Shown: positions 15,755-25,550 of the stretch, in pieces
Numbering within the stretch: the first letter of the stretch is position 1
Layout of the letters: every line of letters starts with the position of its first letter
DNA from: Parasphingorhabdus sp.
Lineage (GTDB): Bacteria; Pseudomonadota; Alphaproteobacteria; Sphingomonadales; Sphingomonadaceae
Reading direction: 5' to 3'
NCBI GenBank assembly: GCA_030373505.1
Contig: JAUCYS010000004.1
Coordinates: 1-64,000 of the forward strand
DNA length: 64,000 bases
Made by a program: the position numbers and the translations under genes
Notes under the pieces: model-generated
What the model was told of the DNA's origin: nothing
The model's input: only the letters and a program-made list of their open reading frames with translations
Databases searched by the model: none

Positions 15755-16021
15755 ATGGAACTGGTCGATATTTTGCGCTGGACCGCCAGCATCAGCGGCA
15801 TGATCGCCGCGCTGATGGTGGCGCTCAACGCCGGTGCCAAAATAACCGGGTGGGGCTTCATCCTGTTCTGCGGCTCCTCGATCGTCTGGGTGACCAGTTC
15901 GCTGCTCGACGGCAACAACCCGCTGGCGGTGCAGAATGTCGTCCTGCTCGGGATCAACATTTTCGGCGTCTACCGCTATCTCTGGCTGAAGCCCAAGGAG
16001 CGGACCGCCGCCGCCAACTGA
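15755..16021 (+). CDS. small conserved membrane protein
   Basis: The 88-residue product is almost entirely hydrophobic, with three probable membrane helices (about 5-27, 33-50 and 58-76) and a short basic C terminus (LKPKERTAAAN). I recognise it only as a small integral membrane protein of the type often annotated as hypothetical in sphingomonads. It ends 13 bp before the convergent alpha/beta hydrolase gene. The 207 bp upstream contain no other gene I can support. Confidence 0.75.
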   Translation: MELVDILRWTASISGMIAALMVALNAGAKITGWGFILFCGSSIVWVTSSLLDGNNPLAVQNVVLLGINIFGVYRYLWLKPKERTAAAN

Positions 16022-16034
16022 CCGGACCGGCGGC

Positions 16035-16760
16035 TCAGGCCCGCCCGGCGAGCGTGTCGGCGATGATCCGCCAGACCTTGGGGTTGAAGCCCAGCCCCAT
16101 ATGTCCGCCGTCGACGCGGATATTGCGGGCCTGCGGATTGTAGATGTCCTTGGCGATATCGGGTCCGACGATGCCGTCGCGGTTGGAGTAGAGGACGGTC
16201 AGCGGCTGGTCGAAGCCGATGCTGTTGCGCTCGTGCACCTCGCGCTCGAACTGGTCGAGCCGGATGTTGGAGGCTCTGGCAAAGCGCTGGCCGGGCGTGG
16301 TATATTTCGGGCCGCCGATGATCGGCGTGCCCATGGTGATCACCTCTCGCACCAGGTGCGGCGACAGCCGAGCCACCTCGCGGGCAACGAGGCCGCCCAG
16401 CGACCAGCCGATTAGCGTGAACGGCTGCTCACCATTGGCAGCGAAGCGCGCTTCGGCGACCTCGGTGAAGCGCGCGACATCGCGGTCGACCGAGCCCCGG
16501 TTGCGGCCCAGCGACCAGTCGGCGACATCATAGTTGATCCGCCGCAGAAAGGCTTCGAGCGGTCGCAACGACAGCTCGCTGCCGCCATAGCCGGGGATCA
16601 GATAGACCGGCCGCCCGTCGCCGCGCGGCGCGGTCACCAGCCGCGGCCACTGCAGGCCAAAGCGGACCAGGTCGAGAGGCAGCGACAGCTCGCCCAGCTG
16701 CGCCAGCTTGCGCGGCGGCCGCAGTCCGGTCGGCATGTCTATCGATTGGGCCATCAGCAT
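16035..16760 (-). CDS. alpha/beta hydrolase
   Basis: The 241-residue protein has an alpha/beta-hydrolase core: oxyanion region LIPGYGGSELS near residue 55, nucleophile elbow IGWSLGGLVA with Ser120, an Asp-containing LYSNRDGIVG strand near 190, and a late VDGGHMGLGFNP that supplies the catalytic His. There is no signal peptide, so it is cytoplasmic. The substrate is unknown; the sequence resembles triacylglycerol lipase/esterase-like or PGAP1-like hydrolases only in general. Starts at 16760 or two codons later are both possible. It is convergent with the small membrane protein gene. Confidence 0.85.
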   Translation of the reverse strand: MLMAQSIDMPTGLRPPRKLAQLGELSLPLDLVRFGLQWPRLVTAPRGDGRPVYLIPGYGGSELSLRPLEAFLRRINYDVADWSLGRNRGSVDRDVARFTEVAEARFAANGEQPFTLIGWSLGGLVAREVARLSPHLVREVITMGTPIIGGPKYTTPGQRFARASNIRLDQFEREVHERNSIGFDQPLTVLYSNRDGIVGPDIAKDIYNPQARNIRVDGGHMGLGFNPKVWRIIADTLAGRA

Positions 16761-16841
16761 ACTCCGTCATTGGAGACGCCAGAATAGCCTATGATCTCGC
16801 AGGTGCAACATGAACCATGGAACAGGCTGTTGCAGACCGGC

Positions 16842-17900
16842 TCAGGCTTTCCCGGAAGCCCGGTTCTCGGTGCCATTGCCAGGCATGATCTCGACGATGA
16901 TATCACCCGCCTCGAGAGTGCTGGCCTCCTCCTCCCAGAAGCCGAACACCGCATCCCCCCGGTAGATCCGCACGCCCAGTCCCGAGCCGACCACCTCGCT
17001 CATCGCCATGCCGACTTCCTGCTCGGTCACCGCCCGCTGGACCAGCTTCACCCGGCCGGTTGCGGAAGCCAGATCGCTGAGATAGTCCGAAATCTTGGCA
17101 CCCTCGCAGCTGCCGGCGAGCAGCAGCCCGGCGAAACTGACCGGATTGATCACGGTCGTCGCCCCTGCCTGCCGCGCCAGCAATTCATTGTCCGACGCCT
17201 TGATTGAGACGCTGATTGGCAGATGATAGGCAAGATGCCGCGCGGTGAGCACGATCAATATGCTGGTATCATCGCGGCCAGCCGACACGATCAGCGATCG
17301 GGCACGGGATATCTTGACGTTCATCAGCACATTGTCGCGCGTCGCATCGCCGTTGATCACCGCGCAGCCCAGCTTCTCGGCCTGGGACAGGGCGTCGTCG
17401 GACGAATCGATCACGACAATCTCTTCCGGATTGGTGCCGCGAGCGAGCAGTTCCTGCACCGCTTCGCTCCCGCTCGTCCCAAAGCCGGCAATGACGATAT
17501 GGTCGTGCAGGTTGCTTTGAATAAGTTTCATGCGCCAATTGTCCCAGGTTCGTTTGAAAACAAAATTATAGGCCGTGCCGACAAAGATTAGCACGACGAA
17601 GATACGAATAGGAGTCACGACCAGAGCATCGAACATCCGCGCCCGCTCGGTAACCGGTGCAATATCGCCATATCCGGTTGTTGTGATCGATATCATCGTA
17701 AAATAGACAACGTCCAGAAAACTGACATCGCCGTCATAGCTGTCCTGCAGGCCATTGCGGTCGAAATAATGCACCGAAACGGCCATACCGATTAGCGCCA
17801 GAACGAACGTCACCCGCCAGGCAATATCGGCCCAGATCGGCAGACTGGAACGCCGCCGGAGCGTAAAATAGTCGGAGACCTTGCGGTTGTTGTTTGCCAT
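16842..17900 (-). CDS. two-helix potassium channel with RCK domain
   Basis: The 352-residue protein starts at the ATG at 17900; a longer frame would overlap the upstream gene. A first helix (about 28-46), the pore with selectivity filter TTTGYGD (73-79), and a second helix (about 96-113) make a KcsA-like two-TM channel. From about residue 133 an RCK/TrkA-N domain follows with the nucleotide-binding loop VIAGFGTSGSEAV, and a TrkA-C-like domain closes the protein. It gates K+ flow across the inner membrane in response to a cytoplasmic ligand. It starts 7 bp after the NlpD-like gene and is probably cotranscribed with it. Confidence 0.92.
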   Translation of the reverse strand: MANNNRKVSDYFTLRRRSSLPIWADIAWRVTFVLALIGMAVSVHYFDRNGLQDSYDGDVSFLDVVYFTMISITTTGYGDIAPVTERARMFDALVVTPIRIFVVLIFVGTAYNFVFKRTWDNWRMKLIQSNLHDHIVIAGFGTSGSEAVQELLARGTNPEEIVVIDSSDDALSQAEKLGCAVINGDATRDNVLMNVKISRARSLIVSAGRDDTSILIVLTARHLAYHLPISVSIKASDNELLARQAGATTVINPVSFAGLLLAGSCEGAKISDYLSDLASATGRVKLVQRAVTEQEVGMAMSEVVGSGLGVRIYRGDAVFGFWEEEASTLEAGDIIVEIMPGNGTENRASGKA

Positions 17901-17907
17901 GTCCGGT

Positions 17908-18969
17908 TCAGCCGCGCTTCGGCAGATGGATGGTGGGATCGACCGGCTTGCGATCCTTGCGAATTTCGAAGTGCAGTTGCGGTTCCTGCACATAGCCGCT
18001 TTCACCGGCAAGGCCGATGATATCACCCGCTTTGACCTTTTGGCCACGCGTCACATTCAGTTTGTCCGCATGCCCATAAGCGGTGACCCAGCCAGTGCCA
18101 TGACTGATCAGGATCAGTCCGCCAAACACGCCAATTTCATCACCGCTATAGGCGACCACACCGTCAGCCGACGCGCGGATGGGAGTACCTTTCGGAACGG
18201 CGATATTGAGACCATCATTGACTTTGCCGCCACCCTTGCTGCCGAATGTGGAAAGGACAGTGCCATCCACCGGCCACTGAAACCGTCCGGAGAAACTGGC
18301 AGGCGTGGCAATCGTCGTATTTGGAGTGATCGCTTTCCGCCAATCCGAGGGCTCTTTGGCAGCCGCACCGTCGGCCAGTGCTGGCTGGCTACCGGTTACA
18401 ATATCGTCAATATCCAGATTGAAGGCGGCCGCCCGTTGTTCGATGCTCAGATTGGCCGGATCGCTGGGAGCGGTGGCCGGCAACAGCAATTTTTGACCGA
18501 CGCGCAGAATATACGGCTCTTCCAGAGTATTGAGCGCGACGATGTCGCTCCATGAGGCCCCATAGGCACGGGCGATTGCGATGCCTGTCTCACCGGAAGC
18601 GACGGTATGATAGCGCCCGCCTATAATTTTCAGCTGCTGGCCGGGGTGAATGACATAAGGGGCAACCAGTCCGTTCGCCGAGGCAATGATCTGCGATCCC
18701 GCTCCCGTCCTGTTGGCAATTCCACGCAATGTGTCGCCGGGGCGCACAATATATGTGCCCGATTCCACGGACCGCGCGCGTGGTGTGACAGGAGCGGCCT
18801 GCCATGTCGAAACCGGTGCTTGTGCTGGCGCAGTACCCAACGCCGCTGGATCCGTGGGCAACTGCGGCTGGACAGGCGGTGGAGCATAAGCGTCATGGCC
18901 CGGCGGGATGCAGGCAGTGGCTCCCAAGACCAGGGTCAGGATCGCAATATGACGCATATATGACCCCAT
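17908..18969 (-). CDS. NlpD-like LysM/LytM lipoprotein
   Basis: About 353 residues start at the ATG at 18969, which has GGGGAAGAG seven bases upstream. A signal peptide ends in LGATAC, a possible lipobox. Two LysM repeats (YIVRPGDTLRGIA and YHTVASGETGIAIA) bind peptidoglycan, and a C-terminal M23/LytM domain follows. The zinc residues are largely lost: NDGLNIAV replaces the usual HxGxD and PQLHFEIR lacks the first His of HxH. This is the degenerate pattern of NlpD/EnvC, which activate amidases instead of cutting. The serS-surE-nlpD order on the same strand is typical of proteobacteria. Confidence 0.9.
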   Translation of the reverse strand: MGSYMRHIAILTLVLGATACIPPGHDAYAPPPVQPQLPTDPAALGTAPAQAPVSTWQAAPVTPRARSVESGTYIVRPGDTLRGIANRTGAGSQIIASANGLVAPYVIHPGQQLKIIGGRYHTVASGETGIAIARAYGASWSDIVALNTLEEPYILRVGQKLLLPATAPSDPANLSIEQRAAAFNLDIDDIVTGSQPALADGAAAKEPSDWRKAITPNTTIATPASFSGRFQWPVDGTVLSTFGSKGGGKVNDGLNIAVPKGTPIRASADGVVAYSGDEIGVFGGLILISHGTGWVTAYGHADKLNVTRGQKVKAGDIIGLAGESGYVQEPQLHFEIRKDRKPVDPTIHLPKRG

Positions 18970-19068
18970 TAACCAACTCTTCCCCTTGGGAACGCTATTA
19001 GCAGCAAAAGCGGAGCTTGCCAGCCCCGCTGCCCAAAACATAGCAAATTCGCAGCTAGCTACTCGGAA

Positions 19069-19832
19069 TCAGGGGTATAGCTTCTTCAAGCCGTCCATCG
19101 AATTATAATGGGTAAGATCCAGATGGAGCGGTGTAATGGAAATAAAACCGTCGGCGATCGCTTCCAGATCCGTGCTGTGTGCGGGCGTTTCTACCATTGG
19201 TCCAAGACCAAACCAGTGATATTCAAAGCCGCGCGGATCCCTGTTGCTGACAATCTGCAAACGACCGTAATCACGGATACCTTGGGACACGACCCTTACA
19301 CCCTTGATATCGCTAGCCGGGAGCGCCGGAAAATTAATGTTCACCAGCGTCCGGTGGTCCATGCGTTGCTTGATCAGCGGACGCAGCACCCGTTCACCCC
19401 ATTGCAGTGCGGCGTCAAACGGAACATTCGCGCCAATATCCTCGCGCGCGTAGGCTTGGCTGAGAGCAATGGACGGAATGCCCGCCAGAGCGCCTTCCAT
19501 AGCGGCCGATACGGTTCCCGAATAGGTGACGTCCTCGCCCAGATTGGCACCCCGATTGACCCCCGACAATATGAGATCGGGCGGGCCGTCTTTCATGATC
19601 TTGGCAACCGCCATCATCACGCTGTCGGTCGGCGTTCCGTCCACCGAATATTGCTGATCGCCCCGCTTGCGGATGCGCAGCGGCCGGGTCAGGGTCAACG
19701 AATGTCCCGCTCCCGAATTCTCGTCGGACGGAGCGACAATCCAGATGTCGTTGGAAAAATGCGATGCGATATCGAGCAGGATTTTCATCCCCGGCGCGTC
19801 GAAACCATCATCATTAGTCAGCAAAATACGCA

Positions 19833-19833
<1 letters not shown>
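19069..19833 (-). CDS. surE: 5'/3'-nucleotidase SurE
   Basis: The 254-residue phosphatase removes phosphate from nucleoside monophosphates. It starts MRILLTNDDGFDAPG with the metal-binding D8-D9 pair, and shows ENSGAGHSLTL near 41 and SGVNRGANLGEDVTYSGTV near 90, both catalytic loops of SurE. Length is normal. The start ATG shares one base with the serS stop (TGATG), so translation is coupled to serS. In many proteobacteria surE lies next to nlpD and pcm; here pcm is absent and nlpD follows directly. Confidence 0.97.
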
Positions 19834-21122
<1,289 letters not shown>

Positions 21123-21160
21123 CTATGCCGAGCGTCTGTTTCACTTGCAAGACCACAAAG

Positions 21161-21195
21161 AAAAAAGCGACCGGATTACTCCGTCCGCTTTTTAA
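21161..21195 (-). terminator. intrinsic terminator of the Ser/Gly-rich gene
   Basis: On the minus strand AAAAAGCGGACGGAG faces CCGGTCGCTTTTTT, giving a 7-bp perfect outer stem (AAAAGCG/CGCTTTT), an imperfect inner stem and a T tract. It lies just after the stop of the PEP-CTERM-like gene and before serS, so it should separate their transcripts. Confidence 0.75.
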
Positions 21196-21215
21196 CGTCT
21201 TGTGATTGCAATTGC

Positions 21216-22169
21216 TTAAGCGGCAACCGCCGTCTTTGCCTTGCGGCGCCGGGCGAACAGAGCCGCCGCTGCTGCACCGAACAGCAGGACGACCGGTGGA
21301 GCAGGAACATCGGTCCCGCCTGTCGAGCTACTACTGCTACCACCCGATGACGAGCTGGAGCTGCTGCTGGAAGAACTTGAGCTGGATGAACTGCTGGAAG
21401 AGCCGGACGAGGTGCTTCCACCAAAGCTTGAAGATCCGCCGGTGGCACCCGATGAGGTGCTGCTGGAACTGCCGCCCGAGCTGGAAGAAGAGGAACTGGA
21501 ACTGCTGCCGGAAGAGCCCGAGCTACCGGACGAACCATGGCCACCAGAGGATCCGTGGCCCGGTTTACCGCCGGACGAGCCATGCCCGCCGCTCGAGCTC
21601 GAAGAACTCGAAGAACTGCTGGAGGAGCTGCTGGATGAACTGGAAGAAGACGAACTGCTTCCCCCTGTGGATGTGCTTGTAGAACCGCCGCTTGTGGAGC
21701 TGCCACCCGACGAGGTGCTTGTCGAACCACCGCTGCTGGTCGATGAAATGACAACACTGCCGCCACCAGAGCTGCCGCCGCCAAAAAAACCACCAAAAAA
21801 ACCGCCACCGCCGCCATATCCGCCGCTGCCGCCAATCACGACCGGGATCGAGCCGCCACCGCCATCGATAGGTGGAGCGGGTGGAATGTAGGGAGGCAAG
21901 GGAACTGGAATCGGCTGTGGCGTCTGTGCGACGGTCACGACCGTTGGCTGGCAAGCCGTAACCGTCTTGGTCACGGTGCGGCGCATCCGCTTGATTTTAC
22001 GTGCAGGCTCGCCCCGTTTCACCACCCGGGCACGCAACGGCTGCTTTTTCGACATTTTCTTTACATATGGGGCCGCTGGCGCCTCGGAAACATGCACAGC
22101 GCCGCCGCCAATCAGGGCGCCGCCGCAAGTGCAGGCACATAATTTTGCCAAAGCCATCCGTACCGACAT
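21216..22169 (-). CDS. Ser/Gly-rich PEP-CTERM-like surface protein
   Basis: About 317 residues start at the ATG at 22169, preceded by an AGAGATGAT ribosome site. A hydrophobic N terminus resembles a signal peptide. A basic stretch (30-70), a Pro-rich part (80-105), a Gly-rich part with GGFFGG (105-135) and a very long Ser/Gly low-complexity region (about 135-280) follow. The C terminus VPAPPVVLLFG-AAAALFARRRK has the Pro motif, membrane helix and Arg cluster of PEP-CTERM sorting signals. Such proteins are exported and processed by exosortase; I infer a surface or matrix protein. The repeated Ser codons are likely to slip in replication. Confidence 0.75.
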   Translation of the reverse strand: MSVRMALAKLCACTCGGALIGGGAVHVSEAPAAPYVKKMSKKQPLRARVVKRGEPARKIKRMRRTVTKTVTACQPTVVTVAQTPQPIPVPLPPYIPPAPPIDGGGGSIPVVIGGSGGYGGGGGFFGGFFGGGSSGGGSVVISSTSSGGSTSTSSGGSSTSGGSTSTSTGGSSSSSSSSSSSSSSSSSSSSSSSGGHGSSGGKPGHGSSGGHGSSGSSGSSGSSSSSSSSSSGGSSSSTSSGATGGSSSFGGSTSSGSSSSSSSSSSSSSSSSSSSGGSSSSSTGGTDVPAPPVVLLFGAAAAALFARRRKAKTAVAA

Positions 22170-22253
22170 AATATCATCTCTCTTCCGCTGTAGACCCGAG
22201 TGGGAGATCGGCTTTGCAATACCGACCTGCCTTTTCGAGGTCTCGACATGCAT

Positions 22254-22620
22254 CAGAAAGACAGAATAATTCGTAAATCACAAATACATTAACCCTGTTT
22301 CACCGCACAAAATCGAGAAATATGTTACCAGCTAGTATCCATCCACGGTTAATGTCCCGAATTGGAACCCTTTCCGATGGGTTCGTTGAAAAATCGCGAA
22401 AATTCAGATTACTTTATGGGCTTGAAACGATCAAACCAAATTGAAAGCGTTAAAAAAAATCAGGTCCCGTCCTATCTGGACTGCCGGTCGTTTTCCGATT
22501 TCGGGCTTATTGAATACACAGCGATTTTGCTTCTTGTTTCCAACGAGTCCGCTGGGTATAGGCCCGCCCTATATGTGGTCCAGCCCTCCGGATTCGGGTA
22601 GGGCATGATGTTTGGAGAGT
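22254..22620. other. intergenic region before dksA
   Basis: This divergent space holds the promoters of the Ser/Gly-rich gene (minus) and dksA (plus). The first 100 bp are AT-rich. A 79-codon open frame at 22362-22601 has no ribosome site or recognisable protein character, so I do not call it. No other feature is visible. Confidence 0.4.
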
Positions 22621-23088
22621 ATGTTGACATCCTCGGTAAAAAAAGCATCCGTAAAAAATGGCACAAACGGCGCAGATCTGGTTCTTCCTGACGACTATGA
22701 GCCTAGCGAAGACGAAGAGTTTATGAACGAGCGCCAGCTCGCTTATTTCAAGCGCGCGCTGAAAAAATGGAAGCAGGAAATCATTGAGGAATCCAAGGAA
22801 ACCTTGGCGCATTTGCAGGACGGACCGATACAGGAAGCGGATCTCAATGACCGGGCTTCGAGCGAAACGGACTGGGGTCTGGAACTCCGGACCCGCGATC
22901 GTCAGCGCAAGCTGACATCCAAAATCGACTCGGCACTGCGGCGGATCGAGGACGGCGAATATGGCTATTGCCAGGTGACCGGCGAACCGATTTCACTGGA
23001 CCGGCTGAAGGCCAGACCGATTGCCACGATGACCGTCGAAGCGCAGGAAGCGCATGAGCGGAACGAGAAAATCTCCCGCGATCAGTAA
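22621..23088 (+). CDS. dksA: RNA polymerase-binding transcription factor DksA
   Basis: The 155-residue protein starts at the ATG at 22621 (GGAGAGT upstream). DksA enters the RNA polymerase secondary channel and, with ppGpp, adjusts rRNA and amino-acid promoters. The coiled coil (about 33-110) carries the tip motif D74-x2-D77-x-A79. The zinc-finger region reads GYCQVTGEPISLDRLKARP and keeps one cysteine (C117), others being Thr, Pro and Ala, as in other alphaproteobacterial DksA proteins; it probably folds without zinc. Length is normal. Divergent from the Ser-rich gene. Confidence 0.93.
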   Translation: MLTSSVKKASVKNGTNGADLVLPDDYEPSEDEEFMNERQLAYFKRALKKWKQEIIEESKETLAHLQDGPIQEADLNDRASSETDWGLELRTRDRQRKLTSKIDSALRRIEDGEYGYCQVTGEPISLDRLKARPIATMTVEAQEAHERNEKISRDQ

Positions 23089-23289
23089 TAGCCTGCACTG
23101 CTGAACCAAAAAATTAGCATTTTTCCCTGTTTTCCGTCGATCATGGTCAACGGAGCGGAAAGGCATGCCTCATTTTTCGCGAGAAATTTCGGCAGAAACA
23201 TGGCCAGATATTAACCAAATTTGCACCTATTTCGCTCTAATATTTGGTTTGCGACACATGTCATTACAATTATCGACTACGGGAAACCC

Positions 23290-23700
23290 ATGAAAGAAAC
23301 ATTTGACGATAATCTGAAAATGAACAGCCAGGCAGTCGGACACCCGAAGCGGGAACTCGACCGGGACAGTCTGTTTCTGAAAGCGGAATTACGTATCGTT
23401 GATGGCGATGATTGCGGTGAAGTGCGCATCCGCAATCTGTCGGCCGGCGGCCTTATGGCCGAAGCACCGGTGCTCACCAAGCGGGGCGACAAGGTCGAAC
23501 TGGAACTGCGCAATATTGGTCGCGTTACCGGACATGTCGCCTGGGTCGCCCAAGGCAGATTCGGCGTTGCATTTGATCATCCGATAGATCCGAAACTGGC
23601 CAGAAAACCAGTCGGGAAAACCAAATCGGAGTTGCCCAGCTATCTACGCCCGTCGGTCCAGAAATCCGCGGCTTTGCGCCGACGCCCACCGACGCGCTGA
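23290..23700 (+). CDS. PilZ domain protein
   Basis: The 136-residue protein starts at the ATG at 23290; the longer frame from 23221 lacks support. A PilZ-type beta barrel occupies about 20-105: the N-terminal RELDRDSLFLKAELRI supplies arginines and RIRNLSAGGLMAE supplies the D/N-x-S-x-x-G motif that binds cyclic di-GMP; the strand GHVAWVAQGRFGVAFD is typical. The C terminus is basic and probably disordered. PilZ proteins are effectors of c-di-GMP. The classic RxxxR is not exact, so binding is likely but not certain. A GGDEF-EAL gene lies 10 kb away. Confidence 0.85.
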   Translation: MKETFDDNLKMNSQAVGHPKRELDRDSLFLKAELRIVDGDDCGEVRIRNLSAGGLMAEAPVLTKRGDKVELELRNIGRVTGHVAWVAQGRFGVAFDHPIDPKLARKPVGKTKSELPSYLRPSVQKSAALRRRPPTR

Positions 23701-23788
23701 GCATCTGGTCAAAGTTTAACAATAAGCTTGATTAGAATAACTTCCCTGCATAGGACCCGTTAATCAGTCGATTAAACGGGAGCAGGAT

Positions 23789-24829
23789 ATGGCAGGACCA
23801 TTAACCGGGATCAATATTGTCGAATTTGCCGGGATTGGTCCCGGACCCTTTTGCGGCATGATGCTGGCAGATCAGGGGGCAACGGTAACCGTTCTCCATC
23901 GCCCCGGCCAGGCGCCGGACCCCCGTCTCGCCCTCTCCCGCTCCCGCAAATTGGTCGAGATTGACCTCAAATCGGACGACGGAATTGCAACCGCCCGGAA
24001 TCTGGTAAAAAATGCAGACGGTCTGATCGAAGGTTTTCGCCCCGGTGTGATGGAACGCCTCGGACTGGGGCCAGACGTGTTGCTCTCCGACAATCCCAAA
24101 CTGGTCTATGGCCGGATGACGGGCTGGGGCCAATATGGTCCGCTGTCGGCGGCGGCCGGACATGATATCAACTATATTTCTCTTTCCGGTGCTTTGCACG
24201 CCTTCGGACGCGCGGGAGAGAAACCGACTCCCCCGATCAACATGGTGGGTGATTTTGGCGGCGGTGGCATGGTGCTTGCCCTGGGCATGGTGTCTGCGCT
24301 GCTCCACGCCAAGACCGGCGGTCCCGGTCAGGTTGTCGACTGTGCAATGACCGATGGCTCTGCCGCATTGATGGCGATGATATATGACCTCCACAACACC
24401 GGCAGATGGCGCGATGATCGCGGGGTCAATTTGCTCGACACCGGGGCGCATTTCTATGACACCTATGAGACCGCAGACGGTAAATTCATATCGATCGGGT
24501 CAATCGAGCCTCAATTTTATGCAAAATTGCGGCAGGTGGCAGGACTCGTGGAAGATTCGGATTTCGATGCCCAAATGGACCCGAAACAATGGCCGGTGTT
24601 GAAGGAAAAACTGACCGCCCTGTTCAAGACCAAGACGCGTGCCCAGTGGTGCGAGCTGATGGAAGGCACCGACATCTGTTTTGCTCCGGTCCTGTCGCTA
24701 ACGGAAGCGAAAAGCCATCCGCACAATGTGGAGCGGGAAACCTTTGTGGATGTCGGCGGATTGCCCCAGCCAGCACCGGTGCCACGCTATTCGGTTACCG
24801 TCTCCGATCCGCCTAAGCGGCCGACCTGA
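23789..24829 (+). CDS. CaiB/BaiF family CoA transferase or alpha-methylacyl-CoA racemase
   Basis: The 346-residue protein begins MAGPLTGINIVEFAGIGPGP, the fold signature of family III CoA transferases, and the GHDINYISLSGALHAFGR segment with GPGQVVDCAMTDGSAAL is most like alpha-methylacyl-CoA racemase-type members. These enzymes move CoA between acids or epimerise 2-methylacyl-CoA. The substrate is not determinable. It has its own leader with GGAGCAGGAT in front of the start. Its 3' end overlaps the convergent LytTR gene by 43 bp, so antisense effects at the ends are possible. Confidence 0.88.
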   Translation: MAGPLTGINIVEFAGIGPGPFCGMMLADQGATVTVLHRPGQAPDPRLALSRSRKLVEIDLKSDDGIATARNLVKNADGLIEGFRPGVMERLGLGPDVLLSDNPKLVYGRMTGWGQYGPLSAAAGHDINYISLSGALHAFGRAGEKPTPPINMVGDFGGGGMVLALGMVSALLHAKTGGPGQVVDCAMTDGSAALMAMIYDLHNTGRWRDDRGVNLLDTGAHFYDTYETADGKFISIGSIEPQFYAKLRQVAGLVEDSDFDAQMDPKQWPVLKEKLTALFKTKTRAQWCELMEGTDICFAPVLSLTEAKSHPHNVERETFVDVGGLPQPAPVPRYSVTVSDPPKRPT

Positions 24830-25548
24830 GCACCGGCTGTTATCCGGTCCGCATAACGGGGGCCAACGGGCAGTTGCGTGCCATCCCGCAAGAGGACAAA
24901 AAGCTTGCGCCCTTCACGGCGAACCTCCGCAATACAGTCCCGCCGGACGATGATGGACCGGTGGACCCGGACAAACAGGCTGGCGGGCAACTCCCCTTCC
25001 AGCGCACGCATGGATTGGTGCAACAGATAAGTGCGACCGTGCAGATATAGCCGCATATAGTCCCGCTCGGCTTCCACCCATTCTATGTCCGAAACGACCA
25101 GTTGCACGACTCCCTTGCCATCCTGCACCCAAAGGCGCTGGTCGATATCCGGTGTCCCGTCCGCTTCATCCCGCGCGCGATTTGCGATAGCCCGATGGAC
25201 AGCCTCACGCAGCAGGGATTCCTTTACCGGTTTCAGAAGATAGTCGGTGGCTTCCAGCCTGAATGCCTGCACCGCATAGTTGCTGTGGGCGGTGGTAAAG
25301 ATAATTTCCGGCACCCGCGCCAGATCCAGGCAAAATTCGGCCACCTTGAGTCCCGACAAATCGGGCATATCGACATCCAGCAGCAGAATATCGGGCGGCC
25401 GTTGCCTGATCTTCTCCAGGGCCTCGCGTCCGCCTCCGGCCAGTTCGGTGTCCCCGAAGAGTCCGGTCCGCTCGCACAGCGCCTTGAGCCGAGAGCGCGC
25501 AAGGGGCTCGTCATCCACAATCAGGACCGAAGGTGCGTTCTTAGCCAC
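24787..25548 (-). CDS. LytTR-family response regulator
   Basis: The 253-residue regulator has a receiver domain (1-125) with D12-D13, phosphoacceptor D58 in LLLDVDMPDLSG, T86 and K106 in LLKPVKE. A LytTR DNA-binding domain follows (about 150-250), shown by VSDIEWVEAERDYMRLYL, SMRALEGELP and FVRVHRSIIVRRDCI. It partners the LytS-type kinase encoded two bases upstream, which phosphorylates it. Target genes are not visible; the upstream DUF2891 lipoprotein is a candidate partner. It overlaps convergently with the CaiB-like gene. Confidence 0.95.
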   Translation of the reverse strand: MAKNAPSVLIVDDEPLARSRLKALCERTGLFGDTELAGGGREALEKIRQRPPDILLLDVDMPDLSGLKVAEFCLDLARVPEIIFTTAHSNYAVQAFRLEATDYLLKPVKESLLREAVHRAIANRARDEADGTPDIDQRLWVQDGKGVVQLVVSDIEWVEAERDYMRLYLHGRTYLLHQSMRALEGELPASLFVRVHRSIIVRRDCIAEVRREGRKLFVLLRDGTQLPVGPRYADRITAGAQVGRLGGSETVTE

Positions 25549-25550
25549 CT

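Noticed and set aside
21241-21891. 216-codon plus-strand open frame rich in Leu/Glu/Pro
   Set aside because: It is antisense to the Ser/Gly-rich gene; Ser codons read backwards give Leu/Glu codons and avoid stops. No ribosome site or protein-like domain.
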